Origin: Trileptium ribeirensis
Taxonomy: Eukaryota; Nematoda; Enoplea; Enoplida; Thoracostomopsidae
Assembly: GCA_030248225.1 (NCBI GenBank)
Contig: JASANE010001479.1
Span: 28,963 to 92,962, forward strand
DNA length: 64,000 nucleotides
Direction of reading: 5' to 3'
How positions within the stretch are numbered: the first letter of the stretch is position 1; every line of letters begins with the position of its first letter. Under the pieces are notes generated by a model that was not told where the DNA came from, ran no database searches, and was given only the letters and a program-made list of their open reading frames with translations. Made by a program: the position numbers and the translations under genes. Below are positions 48,348-60,773 of the stretch, one piece after another.

Positions 48348-49711
48348 CTAGAGACTTCTTCAGCTATCTTTCTCCTAGTGTGCCTTCCCATAAATGCTGT
48401 TTCTGGTATGTGAGAGTCTCTTGCGTGTACAGTTTCTGATTGTCTGGGTGGTTTAGGAGGTGGTTCGACTTGGGTGTTTCGAGATCGAAGATGGTAAGGG
48501 CCAACGTGATCATCTCTAAATGGTGGGGAGAATGGCGTCGACCTCACGGGAGATAAGTCATCCGGTGAGAGCAATCGACTAAATGAACGGGATTGAGTTA
48601 CAGGTACATCAGGTTCAGAATCCATTGAAGCGGTACTAGAGTAATTCTGGTATAAGGAATCATCAGGGGACGGTGCACGATATCGGGGAATTGGTTCGCC
48701 TTCTGGTATTCCAGGAAAAGGCTGGGGTGGTATGGGTTCTTCATGGAACTTATATTGGGGTAGCGCCGATACAGGTGCATCCTGTTCAGGAGTAGTAACA
48801 AATGCGGTATTTCCTCGCATTGCGGTAGTGGCCATAGACAGTGGCTCACTTGGTTCAGGTGAATCCATAATCTGTTCAGGGTGTGAGCCAGCGGGATAAT
48901 CGGGCTTCGGTGCCCAAGTGGCAGCTAATTCTAAATCGCAGCGGTTATACGGGCTAGTTGAATACGGGGGCGTCCGGTGAGGGAATCGTTCGTCCTCAGC
49001 GGGTAGCAAATATGAAGTCTTCCGGTGAGAGCATTGTTCCTCTTCAGCGGGTAAAGTAACTTGGGGCGTAAGGATCGGGTTTCCAAACTCATCCAATCCT
49101 TCGAAATTAGGTGATAGTAGTTCATCGGTTCGGCGGTATTCTTTCCGCGTTATAGGTACTGTATGTTCGCCATATTCAGGCAGAGGACCAGTGTAATCAT
49201 CTGGCACGTAGGGTAATTGAGATGCGGTTTGAGTAATAACTTCCTGAGAAATTCCGGGCCAATCATATTGAGGCGTCCGGTTAGGATCAACAATAGGTAA
49301 TCGGTTAGGTATATTAATATCCATGGCGGCTAAGTGAATATCGGCTTGTGCTTGAGTTAAATTCGCTGCGGGCTCAACGTCATCCGCAGGTTCGGTTTCA
49401 TCCGCTTGTTAGCGGGAATGTTCAGGAGCATATGATTGTCGCATTTCTGCGATTGATTCAGGGTCCGCGGCTTGGACTTCCCGGATAAACAGACGATCGG
49501 CGTTGATCGTTTCCGTGGGATATTCCAATGGGGTTTGCAATTGTTCATCAGGTACGTCCTGTAAAGGATCTTCCATACCTGGAAATGTACGAAGTGGGCG
49601 ATAACAGGGTTTAGTGCGATTAAAAGATGCCTTTTCGCTCGACTTTGCGCTGTAAGGCGTATTTGGAGATATGGCGGTATGACCTTTAATATTTGGTATG
49701 GTCCATACCAT
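48332..49711 (-). CDS. Proline-rich retroelement protein, one in-frame stop
   Basis: A single frame from 49711 to 48332 broken once by TAA at 49409-49411; codons on both sides are open (HSR, stop, QADETEPADD). The first ~100 codons carry the end of the integrase module and an acidic linker. The longer part (about 330 codons from the Met at 49324) is rich in Pro, Ser and Glu with many PxxP stretches, and has an internal ~16-residue repeat (LPAEEEQCSHRK / LPAEDERFPHRT). No enzyme fold is seen. The stop may be a read-through signal, as retroelements use, or a decay mutation. It could be a structural or Env-position protein; function unknown. Confidence 0.6.
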
Positions 49712-49880
49712 CTTTGTTCAAGTTTACGCGATAAACCAGGGGTTGTGTGGTATCGATAAAGACTAAATCACAAAAAAAATTATACCGAAAATACACCTTG
49801 TAAATTCCGTTATTGTTGTTCCGTAACCGTTGAAACAGTCGTCTTGATTTACGTGATAATACCTGTAGGCTCAAGACGCA
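49690..49880 (-). pseudogene. Integrase C-terminal tail with GPY/F motif
   Basis: Translated in two frames this reads CDLVFIDTTQP, then LSRKLEQRWYGPYQILK, the pattern of the Ty3/gypsy integrase C-terminal module (GDLV..P..GLS.KL..RW.GPY.I). A frameshift lies between the halves and another before the next ORF, whose start (KASFNRTKPCYRP) looks like the usual V.V.RLKP.Y end of this module. Upstream integrase sequence is missing. Confidence 0.75.
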
Positions 49881-50474
49881 AAACAGGAAAGAATTAATTA
49901 TTTTAACGCTTTCCTGACGTTGCTAAATCAAACAGTGGGGCACGTCGTGTTCTCAACGTTTAAGAATTGAGAAACTAAAAACTGACATACTCGAACCCGC
50001 GGACAAACACTATTAAACTGCAGCGGTGTTGAAATTACATAACGCAGGGCACGTAAGCAAATTATTACAATAACGGTAACAAATTAAAGGTGTACCTTAG
50101 TGTGCAAACAATGAATGCCTCCAGATAGAAATAAATGATCGATTCTGACAACACATCTCACTATAACATTGCTAAGGTATAGACTATAACGTCTGACTTC
50201 AATGACAAGCTTGTTAATGCTCCTGCTTTGTCAATGTTATTAACACGAAGTTGACCAACGACATGTGACATTGGTATTTCCTACAATTAAATCCTACTTT
50301 CCCTCGGGTAAACTATTAAACCTGCTTGGAAACCACATTTATTTACTAAATTTTAATATGTCAATATCACTAGTGGTCACCCGATAAACTTTTGGTGAAA
50401 AGATTAATTTTATTTATACATTTGCACCAATATTAAATTACTGAATAAGAAATAAAATGTATAATCTACACATC

Positions 50475-50613
50475 GGGACAGTCCCGATCTTTGTTTCTTC
50501 GACTTTTTCGCCCCCGACCTCCGAGGGATGGAAGGATTAGTCACCCTGGCTCGGTGTCAAACACACGACCTTATGATTGATAGTGTAACGCTTGATCGTT
50601 TGGGCAAAGAGCC
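50475..50613 (-). mobile_element. tRNA-derived SINE
   Basis: Minus strand from 50613: the head begins ggctctttgcccaaacgatc (A-box-like) and ends gtgtgtttgacaccgagcc at 50548 (B-box-like). The ends GGCTC and GAGCC pair as an acceptor stem. A ~70-bp unrelated body follows, ending with the hairpin cgggactgtcccg. The head is too degenerate to be a working tRNA. Confidence 0.55.
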
Positions 50614-50752
50614 TTAATATCACAATCTTATATTACTACATACTACTCTTCTAACAGTATTAAATTGCTGAAAATATAACGCGCTATGGATGTTCATAAA
50701 ACTAGCAATTCCAGCGAATCAAACAATCTGTGAAAACCACTAAATGGAATAC

Positions 50753-50900
50753 CTGAAATCTCTAAAGGAGCAATAAATGAACGACGATGAATCGCAGCTT
50801 GATTGAACGCTGTTCGTGCAACTAAAATTACTGTCTGGTGCGTGTGAGGGTTGTGACGCGTCACAGCAACAACGTCTTCCGTGACTTGATCAACAAACAC
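50753..50900 (-). CDS. AGL: AGL exon H
   Basis: Acceptor ctctttag, donor GTATTC; 49 codons plus one base. [18 protein letters not shown] is almost identical to the vertebrate sequence. The next intron, 14.5 kb, is the longest complete AGL intron seen here and carries the NADAR retroelement and a SINE. Confidence 0.95.
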
Positions 50901-51009
50901 CTAAAGAGCAATAATAATAGTACTACGCAACGAAGTATGTTGGTTAGAAATAAAAACTGGTAGTAATCATTATGACGTAACATTAAATAACTAGTACCTG
51001 GTTTCATCG

Positions 51010-51320
51010 CCATGGTGGTGAATTCTGAGCGTTGAATCTGTAGTTTGGTGAGACGCAATTAGCTATATTGACTATCAACATGCAAAAGGTGCCCAGTATT
51101 CGCCTAGTTGCTTGAACATTTGAGAAGATTACACTCTCTCATTGCTCATTGTGCACTCAAACTTGTATGTACACAGATGATAAATTGCCCTACAAAAACG
51201 AGAGCAATAACACCATTTGGTGGTTGTGGAGGTATTCCCTTTTCGTGTATTTTGGGTCCATTTTACCATTTAAAACCACTTTTAACCCTTGTAGCGCACA
51301 TGAGCCAAATTTTCTCCGGT
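51010..51320. repeat. Dispersed repeat R3, copy 1
   Basis: Related to 54935-55285 in the same orientation (gtggtgaattct, gcgttga, gcttgaa, tttcgtgtatttt). It ends about 110 bp upstream of exon H. Confidence 0.7.
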
Positions 51321-51914
51321 ATCTACGTCGGTTGTCGAGTTACAATTAATAGCATGATTTTCTAGAAACCCTTCGTCACCCTAGCCATTTCGGCAGGTTT
51401 TTCAGGGATAACACGTTGAAATCAGGCTTCGCGTCCAAACAAAGGACACGAAATCTGATTTGAAGCTATCACAATAACTATAGCGCCAATGAATCCACCC
51501 AACCAAAGTTGAATTATGCGTGTTACCCTAAATAACAAAAACGGACATAGTCAAATTTCAACGCTAATCAAACAAGTAAAAGTTCTTTCACTCGTGTCAT
51601 TCACAACGCTCAGAATTCAAATTGTTCAGCTAAAATATGTGATAGTCCAGACTAGTTTCAATACATTTTGATGTTTGTTCAAACAAAAAGGTTTAACACA
51701 TTTGTTAATGGTCTGTCTTTGAAATAGACTTTTTTCAGCTCAGTGGCCACATCACCTGAAAGATATTGGGAGCATCAATCGCGGAGAAATTTCAGGGGCT
51801 AGCAAAAGTAAAAAACGGTAAACCTACCTTGTGTAAGCACAAATAAATTATGTTAAATGTTTGAATGCATATTATGTATAAATGTTTACATTATTATATG
51901 GGCCATTTCCAACC

Positions 51915-53010
51915 ATGTCATTTTAGTCGGGGGGGGGGGGGCTACATCGGCACCTTTTGGCCCATACCACCAGTCTTTTGGAAGGAAATTTAATGTCGCT
52001 GTGAGATGGAGTAATAGCACGTCCGACGGGCATAATGAGGTATGGTGGACCTCTGTACCCCTAACATAGCAATGCCACAGGCCTTCAAACCGGATTGGCC
52101 AAATGAAGCCAAAAACACATGTCCCACTATAAACGTTCGCCGTATCGCTAGCACGTGATACATATATGTGTTTTTCATTTCAATGTGATCCCAAGGTATT
52201 TGCTAACTTTTCCGCAAAAACTTGGGAATACTCATCGACACTGAAGCTGACGTCAAGCTTCCGAAAATTTTTTTCGTGACATGTAGCCCCCCGACCAAGG
52301 TCAAATCAGTCAAATTGCATACGCTGCTAAATAACGTCAAAGTGCACTAGCGCCAAAAATGCTATATAACGGTAATCGTAATCAGTACAGGTGGTATTGG
52401 AAAAAAGAATATCAGCGTCTGTCCATGTATTGCTTGATTATGAAGTCGAAGGTCATGAAGTGCCAAAAATGTGGTATGCAAAATGTAGCCCCCTCGACCT
52501 GACGAAACTTAAATTTAAAAAAGCCAAATTTAGCATACAGCCTTACAATAGGGTGGATAGAAACACAGTAACGCCCACTAGAATCGACCCATGTATTAAA
52601 AATTTTAAAAAAATGTAGACCCCAGATCTGACGTGTAGTAGCACCACCCAAACCGCATGTATAATAAAAGAAACCGAAGGTCGCAAGAACCATGTTAGTA
52701 TATAGGTTCATCATCATTGCACCATGATATGGGGCCATGCTGTTCACTGGGTAGGTAGGGAACCCTTCTGTTTGCCTGCACATCTATTCTTCGCATTGTC
52801 CTTGGTAGCATCACCTAAATGTAAGCTAATCATGTATCAATGGTTTGTTTTACAGCAGCAGCGTGTTAAAATAAATCTAGAATCTCTAGAAGTAGCTAAA
52901 GTTTCACGCAATGTATGTTGTAGGAAGGTGCAGCCCCCCCGACCTGAGGTGTAGGCCCCCCGACCTGAAGTGTAGCCCCCCGACCTGAAGTGTAGCCCCC
53001 CTCCCGACAA
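51915..53010. repeat. Repeats with gtagccccccgacctg words
   Basis: Tandem ~20-bp unit gacctgaagtgtagcccccc, three to four copies at 52926-53000. Single variants occur at 52285 and 52485, and inverted at 51928. The segments between are alike in flavour but not clearly repeated. Confidence 0.65.
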
Positions 53011-53544
53011 CACATATCGGGGTGAAAATTTTTACAAGGCCTAAGCATCTGCCTGAAATTTTTTGTCGGACATCCCTCACTCGTGGTTGGTTTGTGAGCA
53101 TAAAATGGTATCAGTAGGTGCTGTCTCCGTTGCGCTAGAAAAACTTCTGCGACAGGCTTGTTCTAAATTGGCCGATTTTTAACTATAAAAGGGCCCTAGC
53201 TGCACTAACTTTGGGTCGAAAGTCCTCCAAATGGCTTGACCGTGGCCCTTTTGGTCCGACTTGCATACAAACAGACCATGGTTCACATGTCACTGCGTTA
53301 CCCTACAGAGTAATGACTTATTTCGGATTAAAATTTGACCCCCGGAGGTACCCTTTGCGACCCCTGCAGCAGGTTTCGGGTAGCCCCTTTTGCATAGAGA
53401 CATCGAAAAATTCAGGGTTTTTTATGTTGGAAGGGATCTAGACACTGTACATACGAAAACGTTTCATTTTAAATTCCAAAAGTGGTGTTTCAAAAGTACA
53501 TGGTTTCGTGAAATGACCCATATATAATATGTCGTTTTATATAC

Positions 53545-53690
53545 AAGTCTGCGTCAGTATTACCATATTCTATGACTGAGATGGACAACAAACGTTTAAT
53601 ATAGCACCTTCCCTTGGTCGGAGCTAAAAATATGTCGGAGTCAAAATCGAAAATATAAGAGGTCAAACTTTCAAGGCCGTGACAGGTGGC
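53545..53690. repeat. Dispersed repeat R2, copy 2
   Basis: Same orientation as 35455-35650 (tctgcgtcag, ctgagatgg, ggtcggagctaaaa). Confidence 0.5.
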
Positions 53691-54224
53691 CAATTAATAA
53701 AGGTCAACCTCCTGAAATTCGTTACACAATATGTGTGTGTCCATGATACTTTGCGCACATCCCATCACGCTACACAACTTTGGCACCGTTTCTATTCTTA
53801 CACGCCTTCGCGCTGCCAGTACATCTTTGATGTGTTCCGGCATAAAAAATCGTCCTACGATAACGTGCTTAGACTTACAATAACATCTCCAGCTTTCAAG
53901 GATGCTTGAATGTAGCAGTATCCTTTACCAACGTCATGTTATATATTATTGCCATGTCGTGTTACACGACACCACTTATATAAAATACAATGTATTCAAC
54001 ATCGTCATCACCAAAAATCGGAGTTTGTCTTTGAATTAAAAAATGTTGGTACTAAATCTGTCAAGATACAAAATTAATGAAACCCTCAAAATGGGGTAAA
54101 ACTAAGTTCTCAAAGACGTTATATTACGTTCTCGACGCTATATATAAATTGTTAAGAAAGTACAACTACTATTAAAACATCCTATTAAGAGAAATTACCG
54201 AAACTTTTGACGAAATTTGCTTAC

Positions 54225-54377
54225 CTGTGAATACCCGTTAACACCGAGTTCATAGTGTAGGCTGTTAAGAACTGCTTTTCCAGCAATTATTCCAGTTCTG
54301 GCGTTGACTTCGCCGCGCTGACGTTGTTCGTTATCGGTCCATACAGGGTACAACCGAGATTCAGTAACAACATGTAT
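54225..54377 (-). CDS. AGL: AGL exon G
   Basis: Acceptor tttcttatag, donor GTAAGC, 51 codons in phase 0. Carries GEVNARTGIIAGKAVLNSLH, matching the family block that precedes VDQV. Ends in GYSQ, which runs into exon H. Confidence 0.94.
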
Positions 54378-54749
54378 CTATAAGAAAAAGGAAACATAAC
54401 TACAAAAATTAAATGCTAAATTAATGAAACCATTCAAGGTCAACTAAATATTTTATAGGCAAGCGCTTCAACTGTGAGCGCACGCCGGTGACAAACATAG
54501 TAAAATTGGATTCAAGGGGCACATATATTTTCAAGCTTAATGTGGATGAGCAGACAAATATAAATTAACAATATCGACGCCCGAAAGAAGGAAGAATCCG
54601 TTGACAAGCAATATTGATAAATAAAAATTTACTTCTGATTTAAGAATCAAACTGTGTAGACACGATAGTTTAAAATAGTCGCTTAAGCAGCCATTTCACA
54701 ATAACTTAGCAACTAAAAAATCCTGTATTTTGAAGAAATGTTGACTTAC

Positions 54750-54851
54750 GTGATGAGGCACTAATTCGTCGTATCCACGGTTGCTTCCTGTTGCACAACA
54801 TGCCATATTCACAAGAGCAGCAGATGGGAATAAATCCAAGGCCGTTCGAGT
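54750..54851 (-). CDS. AGL: AGL exon F
   Basis: Acceptor aattttag, donor GTAAGT, 34 codons in phase 0. Encodes [18 protein letters not shown] preceded by a serine/alanine-rich stretch; the GYDELVPH block is invariant in the family. Short exon too small for an ORF scan. Confidence 0.94.
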
Positions 54852-54934
54852 CTAAAATTAATGTCGAATCTAAATTTACTAACACGTTTTCTTCGATTAT
54901 TTTAACAATAACTATTAGATTGTTTTATCGTTAA

Positions 54935-55285
54935 CGTGGTGAATTCTTTGCGTTGAGTATGTAATTTAGCGAGACGTACACAGGTATCTTGAGCATCAAC
55001 TTACAAAATGAGCCAAATATCAGCAATGTTGCTTGAATAGTTGAGAATATTACCGACTTACTGCGCATTCCGGAACGCAAAATGGCATGTACAAAACAGA
55101 AGATAAATTTCTATAGAAAATGAGACCAATAACAAGCGTATAGTTTAGCTCATGCAGTTGTTTTAGCATAATGCCCTTTTCATGTATTTTGTATTTTGAG
55201 TCCCGTGTGCCCATTAAATACCACTTTTGAGATAACCGTGCAGCGTAAATAATGAGCAGCTGCTCATTCACACCATGTGCAATAT
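54935..55285. repeat. Dispersed repeat R3, copy 2
   Basis: Partner of 51010-51320. Ends about 85 bp upstream of exon F. A third, partial relative may lie at 55320-55550. Confidence 0.7.
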
Positions 55286-56157
55286 GGATTTTCAGCAGCT
55301 CTATAGAACGAGACAAATAACCCATATTGCTTGAGCGTTTACGAATGTATTGCCGTTTTCGCGTTAGTTTGGATTCCATGGGGCCATTCAAAACCCGTTT
55401 TTGCCCAGCCCTGCAGTGAAAATAATAAAAATAGCTCCACACCATATGCAGATATATATTTTATTGTTCTACAAATTGAAAGCAATAACACCATAGCGAA
55501 CACGATTGCAGAGATACTTCCGTTTTTGCAAGAGAGAGGCTGCATGGTTATCACTTGAGGAATAATTATGATGGAACTTAAATTTTGCATAGTTCTGAGA
55601 GAGGTGACCAAGTTTTGCGTGTTCTGCCTACGAATTATAAGTTGACTTTAAGGGTTGGGACTGATTTTCTTCCATGCTTCGTGTATAATAATACAACTCT
55701 AGTTCACAGATGGTTGCCGCGGTACCCTTGAATACTTTAACTAGTTGTTATTGTTGCTGAACTTAGTCTTGTACTTCTGTTATTCTGTACCACCTTAACG
55801 TTTTGGTTATCCTTAGAAGTTTATTATAATTTTTTACATGTAATTTATATATAATTGTATCATTAATATTATTAAGTACACGTATCAAGTGGTATACAAA
55901 CAAGTTTATTAGCTATTTAAAACTTATTTTGTCTCGCCATACGAAGGGGCGGATTTATTTTTGAAGCTACAAATTCACTGAAACAAAAGAAAAAGTATCT
56001 TCAAAGCAGCTAGCGGTTCAGCAACTAACAAAAAGAAGGTATTTTCCACAGTCCTTTTTGTACATAGCTGCTTCGGTTTGCGATTTATAGTAGTTTCATA
56101 TTTCGTCGTACTTCGAAGTACCTCTGTTCCCAACAAAAAGGTAAGGCGAACATGCAC

Positions 56158-56321
56158 CTGAATTGGGCTTTGGTTATCATGCGTTTGATCCACAAACATT
56201 GCATGAGCAATACTCGGAGCAAGCGGTCGCTCTGGCTTCTGGATAAAGGCGCCCACTGGGACCCCGCCGTATCGATAGACAAGACGTCCTTCTTCGTGAG
56301 CGTCACCGGCACTCTGTGCTT
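56158..56321 (-). CDS. AGL: AGL exon E (HDN motif)
   Basis: Acceptor tattttag, donor GTGCAT (non-optimal); 2 bases plus 54 codons. [12 protein letters not shown], then [18 protein letters not shown], which contains the His-Asp pair of the third conserved carboxylate of GH13-like transferases. Continues in phase 0 into exon F. Confidence 0.94.
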
Positions 56322-58114
56322 CTAAAATAAATCAATTACAAGCAACATGACTGAAAGAGATAATGACGAGCTATGATAAAGATGAAGTATTTCATGTATC
56401 AATAAGTTGTTAAAAATAGATATTAAAACACAAAGTTGGGTCCAGCAAAAATCACTGCTACAATATTTTTGATCTTGGTTTGCTAGGAAACAGGACACTG
56501 TATACAAAATTTTGGATGACATTTAAGAAGCACTCATGCATAAATGGATCAGCTGCGCTAAAGTCGTCTCACATTTACAATAGTACCTACAGCTATAATC
56601 AACTCTTCCGTTCTTTACACCAGTTTTTTAAATTTTCACAAAATACATCCGTAACAAAATACATAACTCATGCTCCTGCCATTAACAAATTATTATGCGG
56701 GAACCACGTTAATATGTTTGCACAGATATGATAAAACTAAAAACGGCTTCAATTTTTAGTTCTCGATTAAAATAAGTCAGTTTTTAATTCGCTTCCAGAA
56801 AGCTGAAATGAAATTCACTTGTTTTAAAACGACTCGTTTTAGAACACGTTTTATGTTAAACACATGCAACTATTCTGGTTTTTGTGAACGATTAGTTTTT
56901 ACTTCACTTAGCCAATAATATGATATTGGCAACTCGATTAAAATTCATTTTACTAATGTGGGATCAAATCGAGTGAAATCAAATCCACAAATATGAAATT
57001 AAAATCAGTTTTGCTTACGAAAACGGAACCCAATCGAGTCGATTAAAATCGCTAAAAAACAAAAGTGATTTAAAAACGAAAAATGGAATTGGTTCCACCT
57101 TTCATTTTTACAGTATCGATGTAGTAGTTCCCACATTACAGTAGCAGTACGTGTAGTCTAGCATGTGATGACTGTATACAAAAAAACGCAATGTCTTTGT
57201 AATTGCCATTTTTAACGATTAACAGCAAAAAAGAATTGCTACCACAAAATGTAGCTCCACAAATGAAAGAAAAAGAAAGTAACTGATATTTGACAACTCA
57301 GTTATAGCACCAGGTGGCCAATTATATCCTACTATAAGAATAATTTACTGTTAATTTTCAGCAATTTCTAAATCACGCAGCGGTTTGTTTCTTAGTGGTC
57401 ATGCTTCTCGTTGAAAAGCCCAGCGCGCGAATTGCGTTTTTAATGAGCCAATTTTTTTACTTGAGATCACTAATAAGTCAATTTTTCGAATATTTTTACC
57501 CATAAAATAATGGTTGAACTTAACTTTACACAAAGAAACTACCGGATGTCAGTACGTGCAAAACAAAATATTCCAAATTCCCTCTATCCTTTAATATATT
57601 ATGACTGTCACAGGCATAGTGGTATTTGTTGTACGGTTAAACGTTATTGAAGAGACTGCTCTCTTCATTTCAACGCACTTCGTCCATAATAATAGGACAA
57701 AAGATTGAATATTTCTATGACTTTTCTCAGTGATATAGTAATCGCATTATCGCAAAGGAATGCGAAGTTTCGAATATAAGTACTATGGTTCACGGCAAAA
57801 TTTCAAAACAATCCCATTTTGTTATTGTTCAAATGTTTACTGCAAGAATTGCATCTGTACAAACCGCGTTGTCTAATACACGAATTTGTAGCTACATTTC
57901 CATGGTCAGTGCTACACGATACAAAGATTTCATGGCTGGCAAGGCGACAGCGGAGTAAGTAATCTGAGGTGCACTACAGCCGTAAAATAAAAACCAATCG
58001 CGATACCAACTATTCGTAGATAAACTTTAACAATAGCCAAATGCAGTCACAATAATATCTGTAGAAGTGTTCGCAAACAACCAAATCGAAGCCTCTATAT
58101 TCGTACAGCCATAC
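56322..58114. other. AGL intron D-E
   Basis: No gene. 56745-57075 contains repeated ctcgattaaaat and cgagtcgattaaaatcg words facing each other, perhaps an old MITE; too diverged to call. Confidence 0.35.
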
Positions 58115-58238
58115 CTCTAACAAGCGAGGTAATGCCAAGTCGATTAACAAAAATATTGTCGATATCTTCACTTCCGGTAAATAGTTCAGCCAGAACGTAC
58201 AAATCGGGATTAGTTTTTCGAGCAACTCGAAGCAAGTA
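58115..58238 (-). CDS. AGL: AGL exon D (transferase acid/base)
   Basis: Acceptor gcatttcag, donor GTATGG; 41 codons plus one base. [20 protein letters not shown] includes the Glu that acts as general acid/base in the transferase site. LGITSLVR follows. The final G joins AA of exon E to make Glu, as in the family sequence. Confidence 0.95.
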
Positions 58239-58889
58239 CTGAAATGCATTTTAATATCAACAATTACAATACCTCAAACAGAACTAAGTGTAATTAAAAA
58301 CGCATTCGATCAAAATTTGGTATAGCCTAAAATTGATGATAGAAATTTTATAAATTTGAACTTTATTTATTTGACAAGATAATCCAATAGCAAACATGAT
58401 TATGATTCAAAACTAATTACGGTCGAAATTCATAATCCTATTTCATAAATTGCTACTAAGCTACTGGTATAGCTAAAAGACTTATGCCGATAATCGAAAC
58501 TATGTCGTGGTTATTCACAAAATAAAGTCAACGCAAACAGATGAGACTACGTGCACAGTGGTGGCTAAAATAGATAAATCAATAAAAACCAAATTGGTAT
58601 GTTCAAATTTATATAGCAAATATCGATTCGTATAAGTAGGACACTGTTAATCTATTTCGGAACAATAATTTAAGAATTATTATTGCTAATTCGTATAACT
58701 AGTCAAGATAGAATGAAAACGAATAATGGCTCAGACATAGAACAGCTCGTCATAATATTCTATATTCAAAACCATAAAATAATTTTGATCCAATCTTAAG
58801 CAAAATCGAATTTTATTATTAAGGCAAGGCCCAAATAAGAATAAAATTTGTCAAAATCTCTGTTAATACTAGCGTGAAGGCAAACCTAC

Positions 58890-59069
58890 TTCCGCAGCAT
58901 TAATCGGTGTGCTATGACAATTGTCAATTCGAATTCCAGAAAACGTTCGCGCCGTTATTTCGGTATAGCGCTTCATGTGTTCCCAAAGAAACGGAGCATC
59001 GCTGGGTTCATCTCCGTAACGCAGCTTAATATTGTCGCCCCAAACGATGAGTTCACGACGAAAGTATAC
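58890..59069 (-). CDS. AGL: AGL exon C (transferase nucleophile)
   Basis: Acceptor tactaacaag, donor GTAGGT, 60 complete codons. Begins [12 protein letters not shown] and carries [18 protein letters not shown]. The sequence [10 protein letters not shown] holds the Asp that serves as catalytic nucleophile of the glucanotransferase site in this family. All recognisable active-site residues of the block are intact. Confidence 0.95.
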
Positions 59070-59841
59070 CTTGTTAGTACAGAAAATAATAATTATGTTA
59101 TGCAATAATTAGGTGAACAGCAATTCTCTGATTCTAAACCAGTGGTTACAAAATACGGAATTACCCCCGGAAACACCACAATGTACTTGACTACTAGAAA
59201 ATATTTTTCTAGAGATTATTGGATAAGCAACATATCTCGGACAGGCTGTGAATTAGCAACGTTTCAGCTTTAAGAATCAATGCGTACAGATGCTACATGA
59301 GATGTTTCACACAGAATTATAAATAAAACTTGTACATAAAAAATTTACGGACAAAGTGTATATTTGCTCACAACTACAAATTATATTGCTTTAATATATA
59401 ATTTATAAAGAATTATACCATTGTTTTTACCAAACAACAATTTGTTTAGAAATCCATGCAACAAACGCAAAATTTGTTCGCTTCAGATATTTTTATAAAG
59501 AATATTACCATATATTTTATTAAATAATATTAGTGTTTTCTGAGGTGTCTGTGTAGTTGCATAGAACATCGCCGCACAGGACCCCAAAAATTTTGCTATG
59601 CTCAAGGGATAAAACGCTTTTACAATTTAAACCGTGCGGTTGTCTTACACTGGCACAATCCACACAAGAATAATGGTTTTTTAATTTAATATATTTTATA
59701 TATTTATATGTAATATATATATATTATTTTTAACATTTATATAGCATTAACATTTAACATTTTAACATTTATTTTTAACAATTATTATAGATATTTTAAC
59801 CACAACTTTTACTTCTTTAGTGTATATTCTTAAGCACGCAT

Positions 59842-60195
59842 GGCGGCGGTCGGTCATTCCAGGGGGTAGAGGCCCCCACGGGGGGTTGGTCGTGGCCATC
59901 CCAGGGGGGTAACCCCCCTGGCCGGCCAAATTTTCCTAAGGGGGGGGGCTGGTCGTGAGGACCATTTTTTTGGTCCTAGCAGCCATATTTTTCGCCTATG
60001 AGTTCAGTTTCTGCACTTGGGTCCGGCCTCAAAACCGGTCGAGTTGGGGGTTTTGGGGTCCGCACCCCCCGTAGGGGTCCGGCCTCGGGGGATTGGTGCG
60101 CACCCCAACCCAGGGAGATAACCCTCCCCTGGCTTTTTGGCCTCGGGGGGGGCGGTCTGGACCTCAGGGGGTTACACATCCCTAACCCCCCTTCC
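59842..60195. repeat. GC-rich insert with G/C-run hairpins
   Basis: 350 bp of ggggggt/acccccc, hairpins such as caggggggtaacccccctgg, and repeated ggtcgtg and ggtccggcctc words, in AT-rich intron B-C. Flanking words tatattcttaag and tatgttcttaag, each followed by atggcg after a few bases, hint at a target duplication. Long frames on both strands here are G/C-run artefacts. Confidence 0.6.
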
Positions 60196-60773
60196 GACAT
60201 GTATGTTCTTAAGTTATGAATGGCGCAAATTATGATTTTAGTTCAGAAATATCAAAATAAGCGAATACGTTTCATCCATTCATTTGTGCTATATTTTAAT
60301 ACCAATTAAAACGGCGAAGCATCATTTTTTGACACTAACTTTGCATGGACTCCAATGAACAGTGAGGTACTTAAACAACGATTATGTGTTTTCGCTATCT
60401 CTCTTGAATACAAAAAAATAGAAAATTGACCCAAAAATTTCTAATACCTTATACTTATGAGCTCATAAATTGTTAAACGCTGCGTGCTGTTCGAAAATTT
60501 GAGTTTATAAAATCCATCAAAACAATTTTCAATTACACAGATTTAGCAGCAGACTATTTTTAATTAAAGCCACGCCTTTGAAACACCACTGTCGATTAAA
60601 AACATTCAATATCTACCCAATTATTTCATTACTTTATTTTGTAAAATTCTTAGTTCAAAATGATTTAAAACTGCAATGGGCATGAAAATTTCAAATCTAA
60701 TCTTCCATGTTGAATCTCGTAATTTCATAACAACGGTTATTAAAACCCAGGTATAAAATTTTCACGTTCATAC

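Larger units (their letters stand above)
36601..49885 (-). mobile_element. 5'-truncated Ty3/gypsy-like retroelement with accessory ORFs
   Basis: A block of distinctly higher GC in the 14.5-kb AGL intron H-I. On the minus strand it begins in the integrase C-terminal tail (about 49885), so gag, protease, RT, RNase H and the integrase core are absent. Then come a proline-rich ORF, an AT-hook ORF and a NADAR-domain ORF, followed by a purine tract with TG (44419-44435). Left of that, 8 kb of non-coding, repeat-rich sequence runs to 36601, where plus-strand TGACG starts abruptly against AT-rich intron. The left part may be a long LTR or other insertions; no second LTR exists in the window to prove it. 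Confidence 0.7.

Noticed and set aside
50548..50613. A functional tRNA gene
   Set aside because: Only 66 nt, anticodon arm does not pair well, B box departs from consensus; treated as SINE head.
50861..51058. Minus-strand frame overlapping the exon H acceptor
   Set aside because: Lies mainly in repeat R3 and intron; does not extend the AGL frame.
59976..60219. Overlapping Pro/Gly-rich frames on both strands
   Set aside because: GC-rich insert with hairpins; no family match and both strands are equally open.
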